Part shown: positions 45,664 to 54,958 of the stretch, piece by piece
Position numbering within the stretch: the first letter of the stretch is position 1
Layout: every line of letters begins with the position of its first letter
Assembly: GCF_010078385.1 (NCBI RefSeq)
Contig: NZ_SIJC01000002.1
Location: 1 to 64,000, forward strand
Length of the DNA stretch: 64,000 nt
DNA from: Chengkuizengella sediminis
GTDB taxonomy: Bacteria > Bacillota > Bacilli > Paenibacillales > KCTC-33759
Direction: 5' to 3'
Position numbers and translations under genes: made by a program
Notes under the pieces: generated by a model
Told to the model about the DNA's origin: nothing
The model's input: only the letters and a program-made list of their open reading frames with translations
Database searches by the model: none

Positions 45664-46914
45664 TCAATTTGTAATTAAAAATACGGAATGATTAGATTCT
45701 AAATTTCTTATTTTATAGTAATCTTCTTCAATTTGTTTAGAATTAGTACTAGTTAAATAAATAAATCCAGGATGATCAATGGCCTCCCTTGTGATAGAAA
45801 TATGCTCTCCTATCTTCTTTTTCATTTCGATATCTGTAAAGGATGGTAAGTTTTTAATATCATTTAATCCAGAATAGCTATGTATTGTACCATTTTCATT
45901 GGAAATTAAATTTACTATCGTTAAAAAATGATTTAGTTTATAAGGTTTATCCATAAGGCTTTTTATTTTTTCAGGTTTAACATAACAATCAGCAGTTAAT
46001 GAAGCATGACTATAATTCAAAGCACTCATCATAATATCTTCTTTATATGCCATTCCCATGATTCTTGCACCTGTTTCTATTAATACGGGTCCTTCTTTAG
46101 TTAACATTACTTCAGTATGAGAGGGTCCATGTGCAATTCCCAATGCAGTAAGCACATCTTTCACATAAGGAATGAGCTGATCTTGAAGTGCTCCTTCTAA
46201 TTCTAAAAGTTCCGATTTATCATAAATCGTATATTTCCCATCAATAAGAATCATACTTTCTTGCCAAATATCACTTATGTAGTGATGGCCATTAAGGCTA
46301 ATAGCGTTAATAATGTATTGAGTTCCTTCTAAGTATGTTTGAGCAAGTACTTCATCATTTTTAAACCCTAATATATTCGTTTTATTGTATATATTATGAA
46401 AAGCTAAATAAACTTCCTCTTCTGAGTTGCAAAACCTCACGCCATCTGAACTAGCACTATTAATAGGTTTTATTACAATAGGCCACTTGTCTAGATTTCT
46501 TATCCATTTTAGTAGTTCACTATATTGATTAGTTTTAAAATGGTCTACAGTTTTAATGCCTTGAGATTTTACTGCCTTAGTCATCAAAAACTTATCTCTT
46601 CTAGATTTACTTAGTACATCTACATTTCTTATTAAATCTAAATGATAAGATAACAAATCAGAGAGTTCTACTCCTTCTTCTGCTCCAGGCAGTACAAACT
46701 CAGGATGATAGGGTTTTAATTTTAGAATTAGTTTTTCTAAATCTCCATCATAAATGAAACTCTCTTCAAACTGATAGTTATGTATATGAGAGGCATTGAC
46801 ATCCAGTTCTTCCATTGTGCTTCTTACATGAATCACTTTGTATCCGTATTTATCAAAGTGATAAGGAAGCTGGCTTCCACTTGAATAAGCGTCAACGATT
46901 ACACAGCTTTTCAT
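45664..46914 (-). CDS. ATP-grasp ligase, L-amino acid ligase type (BacD-like)
   Basis: A 416-residue cytosolic ATP-grasp enzyme. Residues 1-100 form the N-terminal Rossmann-like domain. The glycine-rich ATP-binding loop is in WPIVIKPINSASSDGVRF. The metal-binding motif HTEVMLTKEGPVLIETGARI occupies about 265-285, and a C-terminal LAL-type domain follows. This architecture joins two amino acids by acyl-phosphate chemistry, as in BacD (bacilysin) and RizA/RizB. The substrates are not predictable. The gene follows the aminotransferase by 53 bases. Confidence 0.85.
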   Translation of the reverse strand: MKSCVIVDAYSSGSQLPYHFDKYGYKVIHVRSTMEELDVNASHIHNYQFEESFIYDGDLEKLILKLKPYHPEFVLPGAEEGVELSDLLSYHLDLIRNVDVLSKSRRDKFLMTKAVKSQGIKTVDHFKTNQYSELLKWIRNLDKWPIVIKPINSASSDGVRFCNSEEEVYLAFHNIYNKTNILGFKNDEVLAQTYLEGTQYIINAISLNGHHYISDIWQESMILIDGKYTIYDKSELLELEGALQDQLIPYVKDVLTALGIAHGPSHTEVMLTKEGPVLIETGARIMGMAYKEDIMMSALNYSHASLTADCYVKPEKIKSLMDKPYKLNHFLTIVNLISNENGTIHSYSGLNDIKNLPSFTDIEMKKKIGEHISITREAIDHPGFIYLTSTNSKQIEEDYYKIRNLESNHSVFLITN

Positions 46915-46967
46915 ATGTCATCTCCATTTCTTCTAAATTAAAACGATCCTAATAAATTAAAACAATT

Positions 46968-48152
46968 TTATATTTCTAATAAACTAGCAATTAACATAAT
47001 TCCCTTTGTAATTTGTTCTTCATCAGCATAACTGAAAGAAAGTCGCAAAAATTCTGATCCGTCGTAGGGATCGATAAAAAAATGCTTTCCAGGAATGAAA
47101 CTAACCCCTATTGCTAGAGCTTTTTTCAGTAATTTATCAGTATCTATATTAGGAAGATGCACCCAAATAAAAAATCCACCGGTAGGTTCAGTCCAATGGA
47201 CAGTTGAAGGCATGTATTTTGAAAGGGCTTCTTTTATTAAAAAAAGTCGCTTGCTGTAATCAGATCTGACTTGTTGTACCTGTGTAGAAAAATCGTAATG
47301 ATTTAAATAATACGCGGTGACTGCCCAAGAAAAAGCATGATCTGCATCCTTCTTAAAATGAGACATTGCTTCAACCATTTTTTTTGGCGCTACAGCCCAC
47401 CCAATTCGTAAACCTGGTGCGACTACCTTAGACAAGGAGGATAAATAAATAACTCTATCTAATTTGTCAAAGGATTTAATAGGTGGCAAATCTCCTTTGA
47501 ATGCAAGTTGACCATAAGCATCATCTTCTACAATCAGAAAATCATACTCTTCAGCAAGTTTTAATAACTGAGTTCGTCTGCTCAATTCCATTGAGATACC
47601 AGTTGGATTATGGAAGGTTGGCACCGTATAAATCAGTTTTGGAAGCTGAATTCTTTTTTTTCGTCTATACGCCAAGTCCTCAGCTAGAAAATCAACATCT
47701 AGACCCTTTTGATCCATTGGGAAACTTATAAAGTTGGATGTGTAGTTTCGAAAAATTTCAATCGCTTCCATATAAGTAGGGGATTCCAATGCAACTAAAT
47801 CACTTTCATGCAACAATACTCTAGCTGTAAGATCTAGTGCTTGGGTACTCCCAGCGGTGACGATCATTTTTTGATTATCTGAATGAATCCCACGAATGCA
47901 ACTATTTTCCTTTAGTAATAATTTCAAATTCTTTTTTGATGGACTTCCTTCATACTGAAAAGGTAAATCTCTTTCTTTGTTTGATAGATTTAATGCAGCA
48001 TTTATTAGATCCTCAATCGGAATTGCGTTTGGATGAGGATATCCAGCATGCAGATTAATATTTTGTTTCAAAGGGTTAGGCGCCCATTGGCCTGGTGGTC
48101 CAACTTCGAGCGCCTTGTGTATAAGAGGTGGAAAAAAACGTTCAAAATTCAT
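46968..48152 (-). CDS. PLP-dependent aminotransferase (MocR-like without HTH)
   Basis: A 394-residue fold-type I class I/II aminotransferase. YTVPTFHNPTGISMELSRR and IVEDDAYGQLAFKG form the cofactor pocket, with the Schiff-base lysine in YLSSLSKVVAPGLRIGWAVA. No DNA-binding domain is present. It could supply or modify a non-standard amino acid in the pathway, as BacF does. It starts 30 bases after the decarboxylase stop. Confidence 0.82.
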   Translation of the reverse strand: MNFERFFPPLIHKALEVGPPGQWAPNPLKQNINLHAGYPHPNAIPIEDLINAALNLSNKERDLPFQYEGSPSKKNLKLLLKENSCIRGIHSDNQKMIVTAGSTQALDLTARVLLHESDLVALESPTYMEAIEIFRNYTSNFISFPMDQKGLDVDFLAEDLAYRRKKRIQLPKLIYTVPTFHNPTGISMELSRRTQLLKLAEEYDFLIVEDDAYGQLAFKGDLPPIKSFDKLDRVIYLSSLSKVVAPGLRIGWAVAPKKMVEAMSHFKKDADHAFSWAVTAYYLNHYDFSTQVQQVRSDYSKRLFLIKEALSKYMPSTVHWTEPTGGFFIWVHLPNIDTDKLLKKALAIGVSFIPGKHFFIDPYDGSEFLRLSFSYADEEQITKGIMLIASLLEI

Positions 48153-48182
48153 TTAAACACCCTGCAATTCAATAGTTTATGT

Positions 48183-49712
48183 TTATTTTAACATGATAGG
48201 AGAGGGGATATCCTGATTTACCTCTTTAGCTATCTTTTGAATTGTATCCCATAATCGTTTTATATCATCTAAATTTTGTTTTATATTACCTATTGAAATT
48301 CTAATGACATATCCTTCTCGTATTACCGCGTGTGATAGGTAAACGAGTCCCGATTGATTTAGTTTTTGCATGATTTGAGCATTTAACTTATCTAAATATT
48401 TCTTGGATTCCTCATTTTCATCTAGCTTCAACTCTGTCCAAACATTTTGTAAATGTTCGGGAACATAACGAATGCATAGAAGTGGGAAAGGTGAACTAGT
48501 CACACATAAAAAATCGGGGTGTAACTTAACTTCATTTTCCAACCATCCAGCTAGTCTGATGCTCTCCCTCATTCGGTTAACTAAACCATCTAATCCATAA
48601 CTACGAATTACCCACCACAGTTTTAAAGATCTAAAGCTACGCCCAAGCTGCAAGGAGAAATCCATATAATCTATGCTGCCGTCTTCTTTCTCCGTTTGTA
48701 AATATTCTGGAACCAAACGAAAACTGTTGGCAAGAGCCCCTGATCGACGGCAAAATAAGGCTGTAACTTCAAGTGGTGTATAGAGGCATTTGTGTGGATT
48801 AACGACTATCGAATCTCCAAGTTGTAGGTTTTCAGACTTATCCTTCACTTCAGGAACTACATTCCAAAATCCCCCAAATGCCGCGTCAATATGTAACCAA
48901 ATCCCATGTTCTTCACAAATGTGCGAAATTGAGGAGATTGGATCCGAAGCACCAGTAGCCGTAGTACCAACAGTTGCAACTACTGCCATTGGTCGAAATC
49001 CTTTTTGCAGATCTGATTGAATCGCTTTTTCTAATTCCTCAGGGATCATTTGATAATCTTCATCCGTTGAAAGTCGAACTACATGATCTGTTCCTATTCC
49101 TAGAGCGATAGCAGCTTTATCCACTGAACTATGTGCTTGATCGGAAGTATAAATCCTTAAAGTTGGCAGTACTCTTCCAGTAAGGCCTTTGGTGCGAACC
49201 TCCAAATCAGTTAAGGCATCTCTTGCTGCGACAAGCGCGTAAAAAGTTGCTAAAGAAGCATTATTTATTAGAACACCATCTGAAGAAGGATCATAACCTA
49301 CCATTTCTGTAATCCATCTAAGTACTATTTTTTCGAGAGCAGATGCAGCTGGAGAAGCCTTCCAAACCATAGCATTTACATTTAATGAAGATATGAGAAG
49401 ATCAGCCAATATACCTGGGAAACTTGCTGTAATACTAAAATAAGCATGAAATGATGGATGATTCCAATGTGTTAAATGAGGAATGATTTTTTCCCATGTG
49501 TCATCTAATGTTAAATCAAACGATTCAGCTTTCTTGGGTATAGGCCCATCTAACATATTTATCAATTCTTTTGGGGTTATGTCCGTACTAACAGGAGTTT
49601 CACGTATATTTTCAAAGTATTCTCGAATTAATTGAAGCAGCTTTTGTCCTTGTTCTTCGAACTCATGTGGAGCCCAATCTCCCAAATTCAAATTTTCGTT
49701 ATCCGGTTTCAT
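48183..49712 (-). CDS. Group II PLP decarboxylase (aromatic L-amino-acid decarboxylase-like)
   Basis: A 509-residue enzyme. HPSFHAYFSITASFPGILAD is the substrate-side block of aromatic amino acid decarboxylases. The PLP stack residue is H194 in DQAHSS, D276 (HIDAAFGG) holds the pyridine, and K308 in NPHKCLY is the Schiff-base lysine. The usual HKW reads HKC here, near the active site. It removes CO2 from an aromatic or other amino acid (or, in rare members, makes an aldehyde). Its ATG overlaps the SDR stop by four bases (ATGA), so the two are translationally coupled. Confidence 0.85.
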   Translation of the reverse strand: MKPDNENLNLGDWAPHEFEEQGQKLLQLIREYFENIRETPVSTDITPKELINMLDGPIPKKAESFDLTLDDTWEKIIPHLTHWNHPSFHAYFSITASFPGILADLLISSLNVNAMVWKASPAASALEKIVLRWITEMVGYDPSSDGVLINNASLATFYALVAARDALTDLEVRTKGLTGRVLPTLRIYTSDQAHSSVDKAAIALGIGTDHVVRLSTDEDYQMIPEELEKAIQSDLQKGFRPMAVVATVGTTATGASDPISSISHICEEHGIWLHIDAAFGGFWNVVPEVKDKSENLQLGDSIVVNPHKCLYTPLEVTALFCRRSGALANSFRLVPEYLQTEKEDGSIDYMDFSLQLGRSFRSLKLWWVIRSYGLDGLVNRMRESIRLAGWLENEVKLHPDFLCVTSSPFPLLCIRYVPEHLQNVWTELKLDENEESKKYLDKLNAQIMQKLNQSGLVYLSHAVIREGYVIRISIGNIKQNLDDIKRLWDTIQKIAKEVNQDIPSPIMLK

Positions 49713-50521
49713 TTTATACCATCCTCTACAAATAATTCATGGACAATATGATCATGATCAGTTGGTCGATCCTCCCAGTCCCAAGCACCAGAAACACTCA
49801 AATTAGCTCCAGATATATAAGAAGCACGTTCGGAAACTAAAAAGCTAACTGCATCTGCGATCTCTTCTGGTGTTCCCAATCTCTTCATAGGAACACGTTG
49901 ACGCATCCATTCCACTTGTTCAGGTGACTGATATCCATTTTCAATGAGACCTGGTGAAATACAATTCACTGTAATTCCGTAAGAGGCTTCTTCAACAGCT
50001 AGAGAACGAGAAAAAATGATAACACCTGTTTTGGCAATGGAATAAGCAGCAACGTTTGGTGCACCACGAACGATATAGTTTGGACTCAAACCTATATTTA
50101 CAATACGTCCCATCCCACGTTTGCGCATTCCAGGTATAACGGCTTTACACATATAAAAAACACTGTGTAAGTTGCTTTTAAATACTTCATCCCACTCGTT
50201 TACAGCAATTTTAGAAATAGGTTTTAGATGAAATTCACCAACATTATTAACAAGTATATCTATTGACCCTAGTTGATTTGTAACTTGAACAACAAGTTTA
50301 TCAACGTCATCAGGATTCGTTACATCGGCTTGAAAAATCATTGCTCTTCTACCTAGCGATTCAATTTGATTCATTACTTCAATTGCTTTTTCTTTTTGTC
50401 CGCGATACACAATAGCCACATCCGAACCCTGTTTAGCAAGTTCTAAAGCAATGGCCTTCCCAATACCTCTAGAGCTACCTGTAACCACTGCAACCATATT
50501 AGTTAAGTTCATTCCAAACAC
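49709..50521 (-). CDS. SDR-family oxidoreductase
   Basis: A 270-residue classical short-chain dehydrogenase. Cofactor motif VTGSSRGIGKAIALEL (TGxxxGIG), NNVG at the fourth strand, the catalytic serine replaced in the INIGLSPNY stretch near 148, and YSIAKTG with active-site Tyr and Lys (YxxxK). It interconverts a hydroxyl and keto group with NAD(P)H. By position it is the BacC-like counterpart of a dipeptide pathway (oxidation of a ring or side-chain alcohol), though general FabG-like proteins look the same. Confidence 0.85.
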   Translation of the reverse strand: MFGMNLTNMVAVVTGSSRGIGKAIALELAKQGSDVAIVYRGQKEKAIEVMNQIESLGRRAMIFQADVTNPDDVDKLVVQVTNQLGSIDILVNNVGEFHLKPISKIAVNEWDEVFKSNLHSVFYMCKAVIPGMRKRGMGRIVNIGLSPNYIVRGAPNVAAYSIAKTGVIIFSRSLAVEEASYGITVNCISPGLIENGYQSPEQVEWMRQRVPMKRLGTPEEIADAVSFLVSERASYISGANLSVSGAWDWEDRPTDHDHIVHELFVEDGIK

Positions 50522-50533
50522 CTTTCTTTTATT

Positions 50534-50881
50534 TTATTTGATGTGACTATGATTATGGCTATCATGGTCATGTTCTACTTCTACTTCTAATTCATGAAAG
50601 TAAATAATGTTACGTGGTTTTAAGCAGTATTTGGCATAAAATCCTGTTAATATAGATTCCTCTTTATTTCTGAGATCAACATGAAGTTCATGACTTTTCC
50701 AAGGGTATTGCATGATGACTTCATTTGGCATCTCTGAATTCTGATAAAATGAAGCATGACCGCACCAACCTGGATGATCATGAGCACCTGGACCTACTAA
50801 GTCATCCATTTCTTGCATTAATTCCAAGGCTTGCTTTTCAAGACCGTTTTTTAAATACCAAGTTTCCATTACTGTAATCAT
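50534..50881 (-). CDS. Small ABM/dimeric alpha-beta-barrel-like protein with His-rich tail
   Basis: A 115-residue protein; AAGGGGGAATTAAAA before ATG 50881 sets the start. The opening ITVMETWYLKNGLEKQALEL and the pattern of a strand-helix-strand suggest a ferredoxin-like dimeric barrel (ABM/Dabb type, used by small monooxygenases and cyclases). The tail ends EHDHDSHNHSHIK, which could bind metal or simply be disordered. It lies 13 bases after the preceding gene. A tailoring role in the cluster is an inference. Confidence 0.6.
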   Translation of the reverse strand: MITVMETWYLKNGLEKQALELMQEMDDLVGPGAHDHPGWCGHASFYQNSEMPNEVIMQYPWKSHELHVDLRNKEESILTGFYAKYCLKPRNIIYFHELEVEVEHDHDSHNHSHIK

Positions 50882-50894
50882 TTTTAATTCCCCC

Positions 50895-51437
50895 TTAATT
50901 TTTTGCTTCACGTTTTTCTTTATAAAAATTTTGCATGAGAGAAACACCGTCATCAACAAAATGCTGACATACTAAACCATGATGTTCACGATTATGAGTT
51001 TGAGCATCCATAAGATGATTCCAAGATCTCGTAATCATTGAGGGCCACTGATGTTTATCTCCTAATTTCTGTACCATTAGATCACGAAGTTTGCGAAATT
51101 TGATAAGCATTAATTTATGATCAATGTTTAATACCCCGCTGAAACCTTCACTAAGAAACGGAGGCATCATTGAGGGTCTGATTAATTCCTCATAAGATTT
51201 GGGCGAGAAGTCCGACGTATACTTCATAGTAGCAGTGGAAGCTTTCATTAGGTTAGAAAGTCTATCAAGTGATTTTGTAAGCAAATGCCATTCATTTTGA
51301 TCTAAAGCTTGAATACTAGATTCAAGCAATGTATTCATAGTAATGATTATGATCTGAAACGATTGGTGTCCTTGTTTCCAGCGCAACACTGCCTGCTGGT
51401 AAGCTGTTGAAATAGATTCTACTGAGTTTGATTGCAT
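50895..51437 (-). CDS. Helical protein of unknown function, cluster gene 2
   Basis: A 180-residue mostly helical protein without membrane segment or signal. Notable blocks are SIQALDQNEWHLLTKSLDRL, and a His-rich C-terminal helix THNREHHGLVCQHFVDDGV with several histidines on one face that could bind metal. It may be a helical-bundle enzyme or carrier. No family was recognised. It follows the first gene of the operon by three bases, so the pair is coupled. Confidence 0.6.
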   Translation of the reverse strand: MQSNSVESISTAYQQAVLRWKQGHQSFQIIIITMNTLLESSIQALDQNEWHLLTKSLDRLSNLMKASTATMKYTSDFSPKSYEELIRPSMMPPFLSEGFSGVLNIDHKLMLIKFRKLRDLMVQKLGDKHQWPSMITRSWNHLMDAQTHNREHHGLVCQHFVDDGVSLMQNFYKEKREAKN

Positions 51438-51440
51438 AAC

Positions 51441-51761
51441 TTAACTCTCCCTTTGTTCACTTTGAGAAACATCCACCCATTTCTCCAATGTAACTTGAAA
51501 TACATTTAACCAACCCTTAAGAATTTCATATTTATCTATTGCCTCCAAGCTAGTGCCTTCCAGGTCATGTAATTGGTCTTCATATAAATGAATACAATTT
51601 TTAGACCAGTCAATCAGATCAGGATTGTTTCTTTTTAATCGAAAATAAAGTTCATATTCTTCTTCAGAGGACCTTCCTGAAAATAAATCTGGTACTTTTG
51701 AATTTTTTGGAATGGATAGAGGTTTTATTAAACCATAGTCCAGATCTAGTTCACTACTCAT
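51441..51761 (-). CDS. Small acidic helical protein of unknown function, cluster gene 1
   Basis: A 106-residue, acidic, helix-rich protein (SSEEEYELYFRLKRNNPDLI; CIHLYEDQLHDLEGTSLEAI). First gene of the operon; its stop lies three bases before the next start. No family was recognised. The neighbouring gene is similar in character, so the two may form a complex. AAGGAGGTGATTTAAG-like sequence precedes the ATG (minus strand at about 51762-51776), an almost perfect ribosome-binding site. Confidence 0.6.
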   Translation of the reverse strand: MSSELDLDYGLIKPLSIPKNSKVPDLFSGRSSEEEYELYFRLKRNNPDLIDWSKNCIHLYEDQLHDLEGTSLEAIDKYEILKGWLNVFQVTLEKWVDVSQSEQRES

Positions 51762-51812
51762 CTTAAATCACCTCCTTATATAATTCTTGAAGGCAATTAA
51801 AAAACTGTAAAT

Positions 51813-51844
51813 TTCTAGAAATAACATTAATTAATATTCTAGAA
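51813..51844. promoter_or_regulatory. Two TTCTAGAA palindromes upstream of the cluster
   Basis: TTCTAGAA at 51813-51820 and 51837-51844, 24 bases apart centre to centre, around a central ATTAATTAAT. It lies 50-80 bases before the first cluster gene, where an operator for the operon would be expected. Confidence 0.45.
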
Positions 51845-52051
51845 AATAAATTAAATACCTTCAAATAAATGTAAATTACTTGCTAATTGAATCAACATTC
51901 ATAATTATCACAACACAATGTTTCCCTATGTCTATTACATAATTCACTTTACATAATAGATCTAATTAATAAAAACACTGTTTATGTTCGTATTTAATTA
52001 AAAATTGGGAAATATTCTATTTTTCTCCTATATTCCAAATGTTTCATAAAA

Positions 52052-52071
52052 CAATATACATATATGTATAT
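52052..52071. promoter_or_regulatory. Perfect 20-bp AT palindrome
   Basis: AATATACATATATGTATATT is fully self-complementary (10 bp per arm). It is a candidate binding site for a dimeric repressor in the gap between the cluster and the methylcitrate genes. Confidence 0.5.
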
Positions 52072-52117
52072 TTTGTTTAAGTGGGGATTGCTAATCAGGT
52101 CTGTATAGTTGATGTGG

Positions 52118-52157
52118 AATCCTTTTTGACTCATCTTTTTCAAAAAGGATTGTTTTT
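52118..52157 (+). terminator. Orphan intrinsic terminator on the plus strand
   Basis: AATCCTTTTTGA pairs with TCAAAAAGGATT, followed by a T-run. No plus-strand gene precedes it within 12 kb, so it implies a small RNA (starting near the palindrome at 52052) or a leader attenuator before the methylcitrate operon. Confidence 0.6.
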
Positions 52158-52230
52158 GTAGACAATAACTAGAACTGACTTAAATATTCATTTAGTCAAA
52201 AAAGTGATATTATAATATAATAAACATATA

Positions 52231-52245
52231 TTGAAAATGCTTTCT
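52231..52245 (+). promoter_or_regulatory. cre-like catabolite-repression site
   Basis: TTGAAAATGCTTTCT differs from the CcpA consensus WTGNAANCGNWNNCW only at the central C (T here). It lies 43-57 bases before the citrate synthase start. CcpA control fits a pathway for propionyl-CoA use. Confidence 0.45.
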
Positions 52246-52287
52246 TATTTATTATATTTTGTTATAAACAAAGAGGAGGAATAATGT

Positions 52288-53403
52288 ATGCAGACTGAAA
52301 AACAATACATACCAGGTTTAGAAGGAGTGATTGCTTGTGAGACGAATATATCCTATTTAGATGTGGAAAATGAGGAAATCGTAATTCGTGGTTATGATTT
52401 GATTGAACTAGCAAAAAATGTGAAGTATGTAGATATCATCTCTCTTCTATTAGATGGTAATCTACCAGAAAACGAACAGCGAAAGGAACTAGAGTCACAA
52501 CTACAAAAAGAGTATCAGCTCCCAGAAAATATTTTATCCATATTAAAACTATTACCATCTAAAACTCATTCCATGGACGCATTGCGTACAGGCGTTTCTG
52601 CTTTAGCTGGTTATGAAGAAGACCTTGAAGATCGCTCACAAACTTCAACCCGTGATAAAGCGATTCGATTGTTAGCTAAAGTACCTAATATCGTTGCTAA
52701 TAGTTACCATGCAAAAGTGAATCAACCCTTCATTGAACCTAGACAAGATCTATCGTACAGTGCAAACTTCCTGTATATGATTACTGGAAAAACGCCTTCA
52801 GTAAGTGAAACTGAAGCATTTGATCAACTATTGATGGTTTACAGTGAACATGAAATGCCCAATTCTACTTTTGCAGCAAGGGTTATTACTTCAACACAGG
52901 CAGATATTTATGGTGCGTTAACAGGAGCTGTTGCTTCATTAAAAGGAACCCTTCATGGTGGAGCGAATGAGGCAGTGATGAAAATGTTATTAGAAGCAGA
53001 AACAAAAGATAAAATCGAACCGATGATTTTAGAGAAGCTAGCGAATAAAGAGCGCATTATGGGGTTTGGACACCGAGTTTATATGAGGAAAATGGATCCT
53101 CGCGCATTACTAATGAAGGAAGCATTGTTGAAGCTAGTTGAAGAAAAAGGGAATCGAGAATTATATGATATGTGTGTCATAGGTGAAGAAGTGATGAAAC
53201 GAGAAAAAGGATTGTATCCAAATTTAGATTATTATGCTGCACCTGTATATTACTTATTAGATATTCCAATTGATTTATATACACCGATCTTTTTATCCTC
53301 TCGTATTGTTGGCATTAGTGCACATGTAGATGAACAAAATCAAAATAACCGATTGTTTAGACCTAGAGTGAAGTACTTAGGACCTCGAAATCTTCATCCG
53401 TAA
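52288..53403 (+). CDS. Citrate / 2-methylcitrate synthase
   Basis: A 371-residue citrate synthase, the short Gram-positive type. GTTP catalytic-site landmarks are GALTGAVASLKGTLHGGANEAV (active-site His), and IMGFGHRVYMRKMDPRALLM (second His and Arg). The closing block is LFRPRVKYLGPR with the substrate Arg. Downstream is a MmgE/PrpD gene, so the likely substrate is propionyl-CoA and the product 2-methylcitrate (MmgD-like). Pure citrate synthase activity cannot be excluded from sequence. AGAGGAGGAATAATGT precedes the ATG. Confidence 0.88.
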   Translation: MQTEKQYIPGLEGVIACETNISYLDVENEEIVIRGYDLIELAKNVKYVDIISLLLDGNLPENEQRKELESQLQKEYQLPENILSILKLLPSKTHSMDALRTGVSALAGYEEDLEDRSQTSTRDKAIRLLAKVPNIVANSYHAKVNQPFIEPRQDLSYSANFLYMITGKTPSVSETEAFDQLLMVYSEHEMPNSTFAARVITSTQADIYGALTGAVASLKGTLHGGANEAVMKMLLEAETKDKIEPMILEKLANKERIMGFGHRVYMRKMDPRALLMKEALLKLVEEKGNRELYDMCVIGEEVMKREKGLYPNLDYYAAPVYYLLDIPIDLYTPIFLSSRIVGISAHVDEQNQNNRLFRPRVKYLGPRNLHP

Positions 53404-53493
53404 GGTCATATATTCACTAGTATTGGTACCCTTCACATCTCGGTATGTTAAACTATAAATATATTAAATAACAAAAATGAAAGGAATCATAAT

Positions 53494-54942
53494 ATGAGTC
53501 AAATTACATCTCCAAATACAGATACACAAAGTTTTGATTCTCTCATAAAAGAGATAGCAGAATATGCAGTAAATTACAAAGTGAATAGCAGTGAAGCATA
53601 TGATACTGCTAAATACGTATTAATCGATTCATTAGGGTGTGCAATGCTTGCTTTACGATTTCCAGAGTGTACAAAACATCTTGGTCCTATCGTACCTGGG
53701 ACAAATGTAGAAAATGGTGTACGTGTTCCAGGTACACAATTCGTATTAGATCCGGTTCAAGGTGCTTTTAATATCGGAACTATGATTCGCTGGCTTGATT
53801 ATAATGATACTTGGTTGGCACAGGAATGGGGACACCCATCAGATAATCTAGGTGCAATATTAGCTGTAGCGGATTATATGAGTCGTCAAAGAGTAATCGA
53901 AGGAAGAGAACCCCTAGTAATGAAGGATGTGTTAACCGCTTCGATAAAAGCACATGAAATTCAAGGTGTACTAGCGCTAGATAATAGTTTAAATAGAGTT
54001 GGGCTTGATCATGTCTTGTATGTAAAGGTAGCTTCCACTGCTGTAGCCGCTGCTATGTTAGGTGGTCATTTAGAAGAAGTTATGAATGCGGTTTCAAATG
54101 CTTGGATTGATAATGCAAGTCTTAGAACCTATCGGCATTTTCCGAATACAGGGTCACGTAAATCATGGGCTGCTGGGGATGCAACAAGCCGTGCTGTATG
54201 GTTATCATTGATGGCTAAAAAGGGAGAAATGGGTTATGCTACTGCATTGACAGCTGACAAATGGGGTTTTCAGGATGTCTTATTTAAAGGTGAGCAATTA
54301 ACACTTGCCCGTCCTTTTGATTCCTATGTGATGGAGCAGGTGTTATTTAAAGTATCATTCCCAGCTGAATTTCATGCGCAAACAGCTGTTGAATGTGCTG
54401 TGAAACTTCATCATGATATAAAGGATCGTTTAGAAGATATTGACAAAATCACAATCAATACTCATGAAGCTGCAATTCGAATCATTGATAAAAAAGGTCC
54501 GTTGAAAAATCCAGCAGATCGTGACCATTGTTTGCAATATATGACTGCAATTGGTTTAATTTATGGAGATTTAATAGCAGAGCATTATGAAGAGGAATTC
54601 GCTGTAGATCCTAGGATTGATCTCTTACGTGAGAAAATGATTGTCGAGGAAAATGAACAATATAGTGTGGATTATTTAGATGCAGATAAACGATCTATTG
54701 CAAATGCAATACAAATTCATTTTAAAGATGGCAGTAAAACAGACAAAGTGGAAGTTGAATATCCGATTGGTCATCGCAAAAGAAGAGCAGAGGCTAAACC
54801 AAAACTATTAGAGAAGTTTGAAAATAATCTAGGTACAAGATTTCCTGCTAAAAAAGTAGAAAAAATCGTTGAGCTTTGCATGGATCAGAAAAAGTTGGAA
54901 GAAACGGCAGTGCATGATTTTATGAAATTATTCATCATTTAA
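53494..54942 (+). CDS. 2-Methylcitrate dehydratase (MmgE/PrpD family)
   Basis: A 482-residue MmgE/PrpD enzyme of normal length. The N-terminal helical domain contains [20 protein letters not shown]. The conserved core [24 protein letters not shown] has the family D-N-D-x-x-x-x-x-E-x-x-H-P-S-D-N motif. The C-terminal lid holds [20 protein letters not shown]. It dehydrates 2-methylcitrate in propionate breakdown. It follows the synthase by 90 bases; the methylisocitrate lyase gene is not in this window. Confidence 0.92.
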   Translation: MSQITSPNTDTQSFDSLIKEIAEYAVNYKVNSSEAYDTAKYVLIDSLGCAMLALRFPECTKHLGPIVPGTNVENGVRVPGTQFVLDPVQGAFNIGTMIRWLDYNDTWLAQEWGHPSDNLGAILAVADYMSRQRVIEGREPLVMKDVLTASIKAHEIQGVLALDNSLNRVGLDHVLYVKVASTAVAAAMLGGHLEEVMNAVSNAWIDNASLRTYRHFPNTGSRKSWAAGDATSRAVWLSLMAKKGEMGYATALTADKWGFQDVLFKGEQLTLARPFDSYVMEQVLFKVSFPAEFHAQTAVECAVKLHHDIKDRLEDIDKITINTHEAAIRIIDKKGPLKNPADRDHCLQYMTAIGLIYGDLIAEHYEEEFAVDPRIDLLREKMIVEENEQYSVDYLDADKRSIANAIQIHFKDGSKTDKVEVEYPIGHRKRRAEAKPKLLEKFENNLGTRFPAKKVEKIVELCMDQKKLEETAVHDFMKLFII

Positions 54943-54958
54943 ATTTATATTTTATAAA

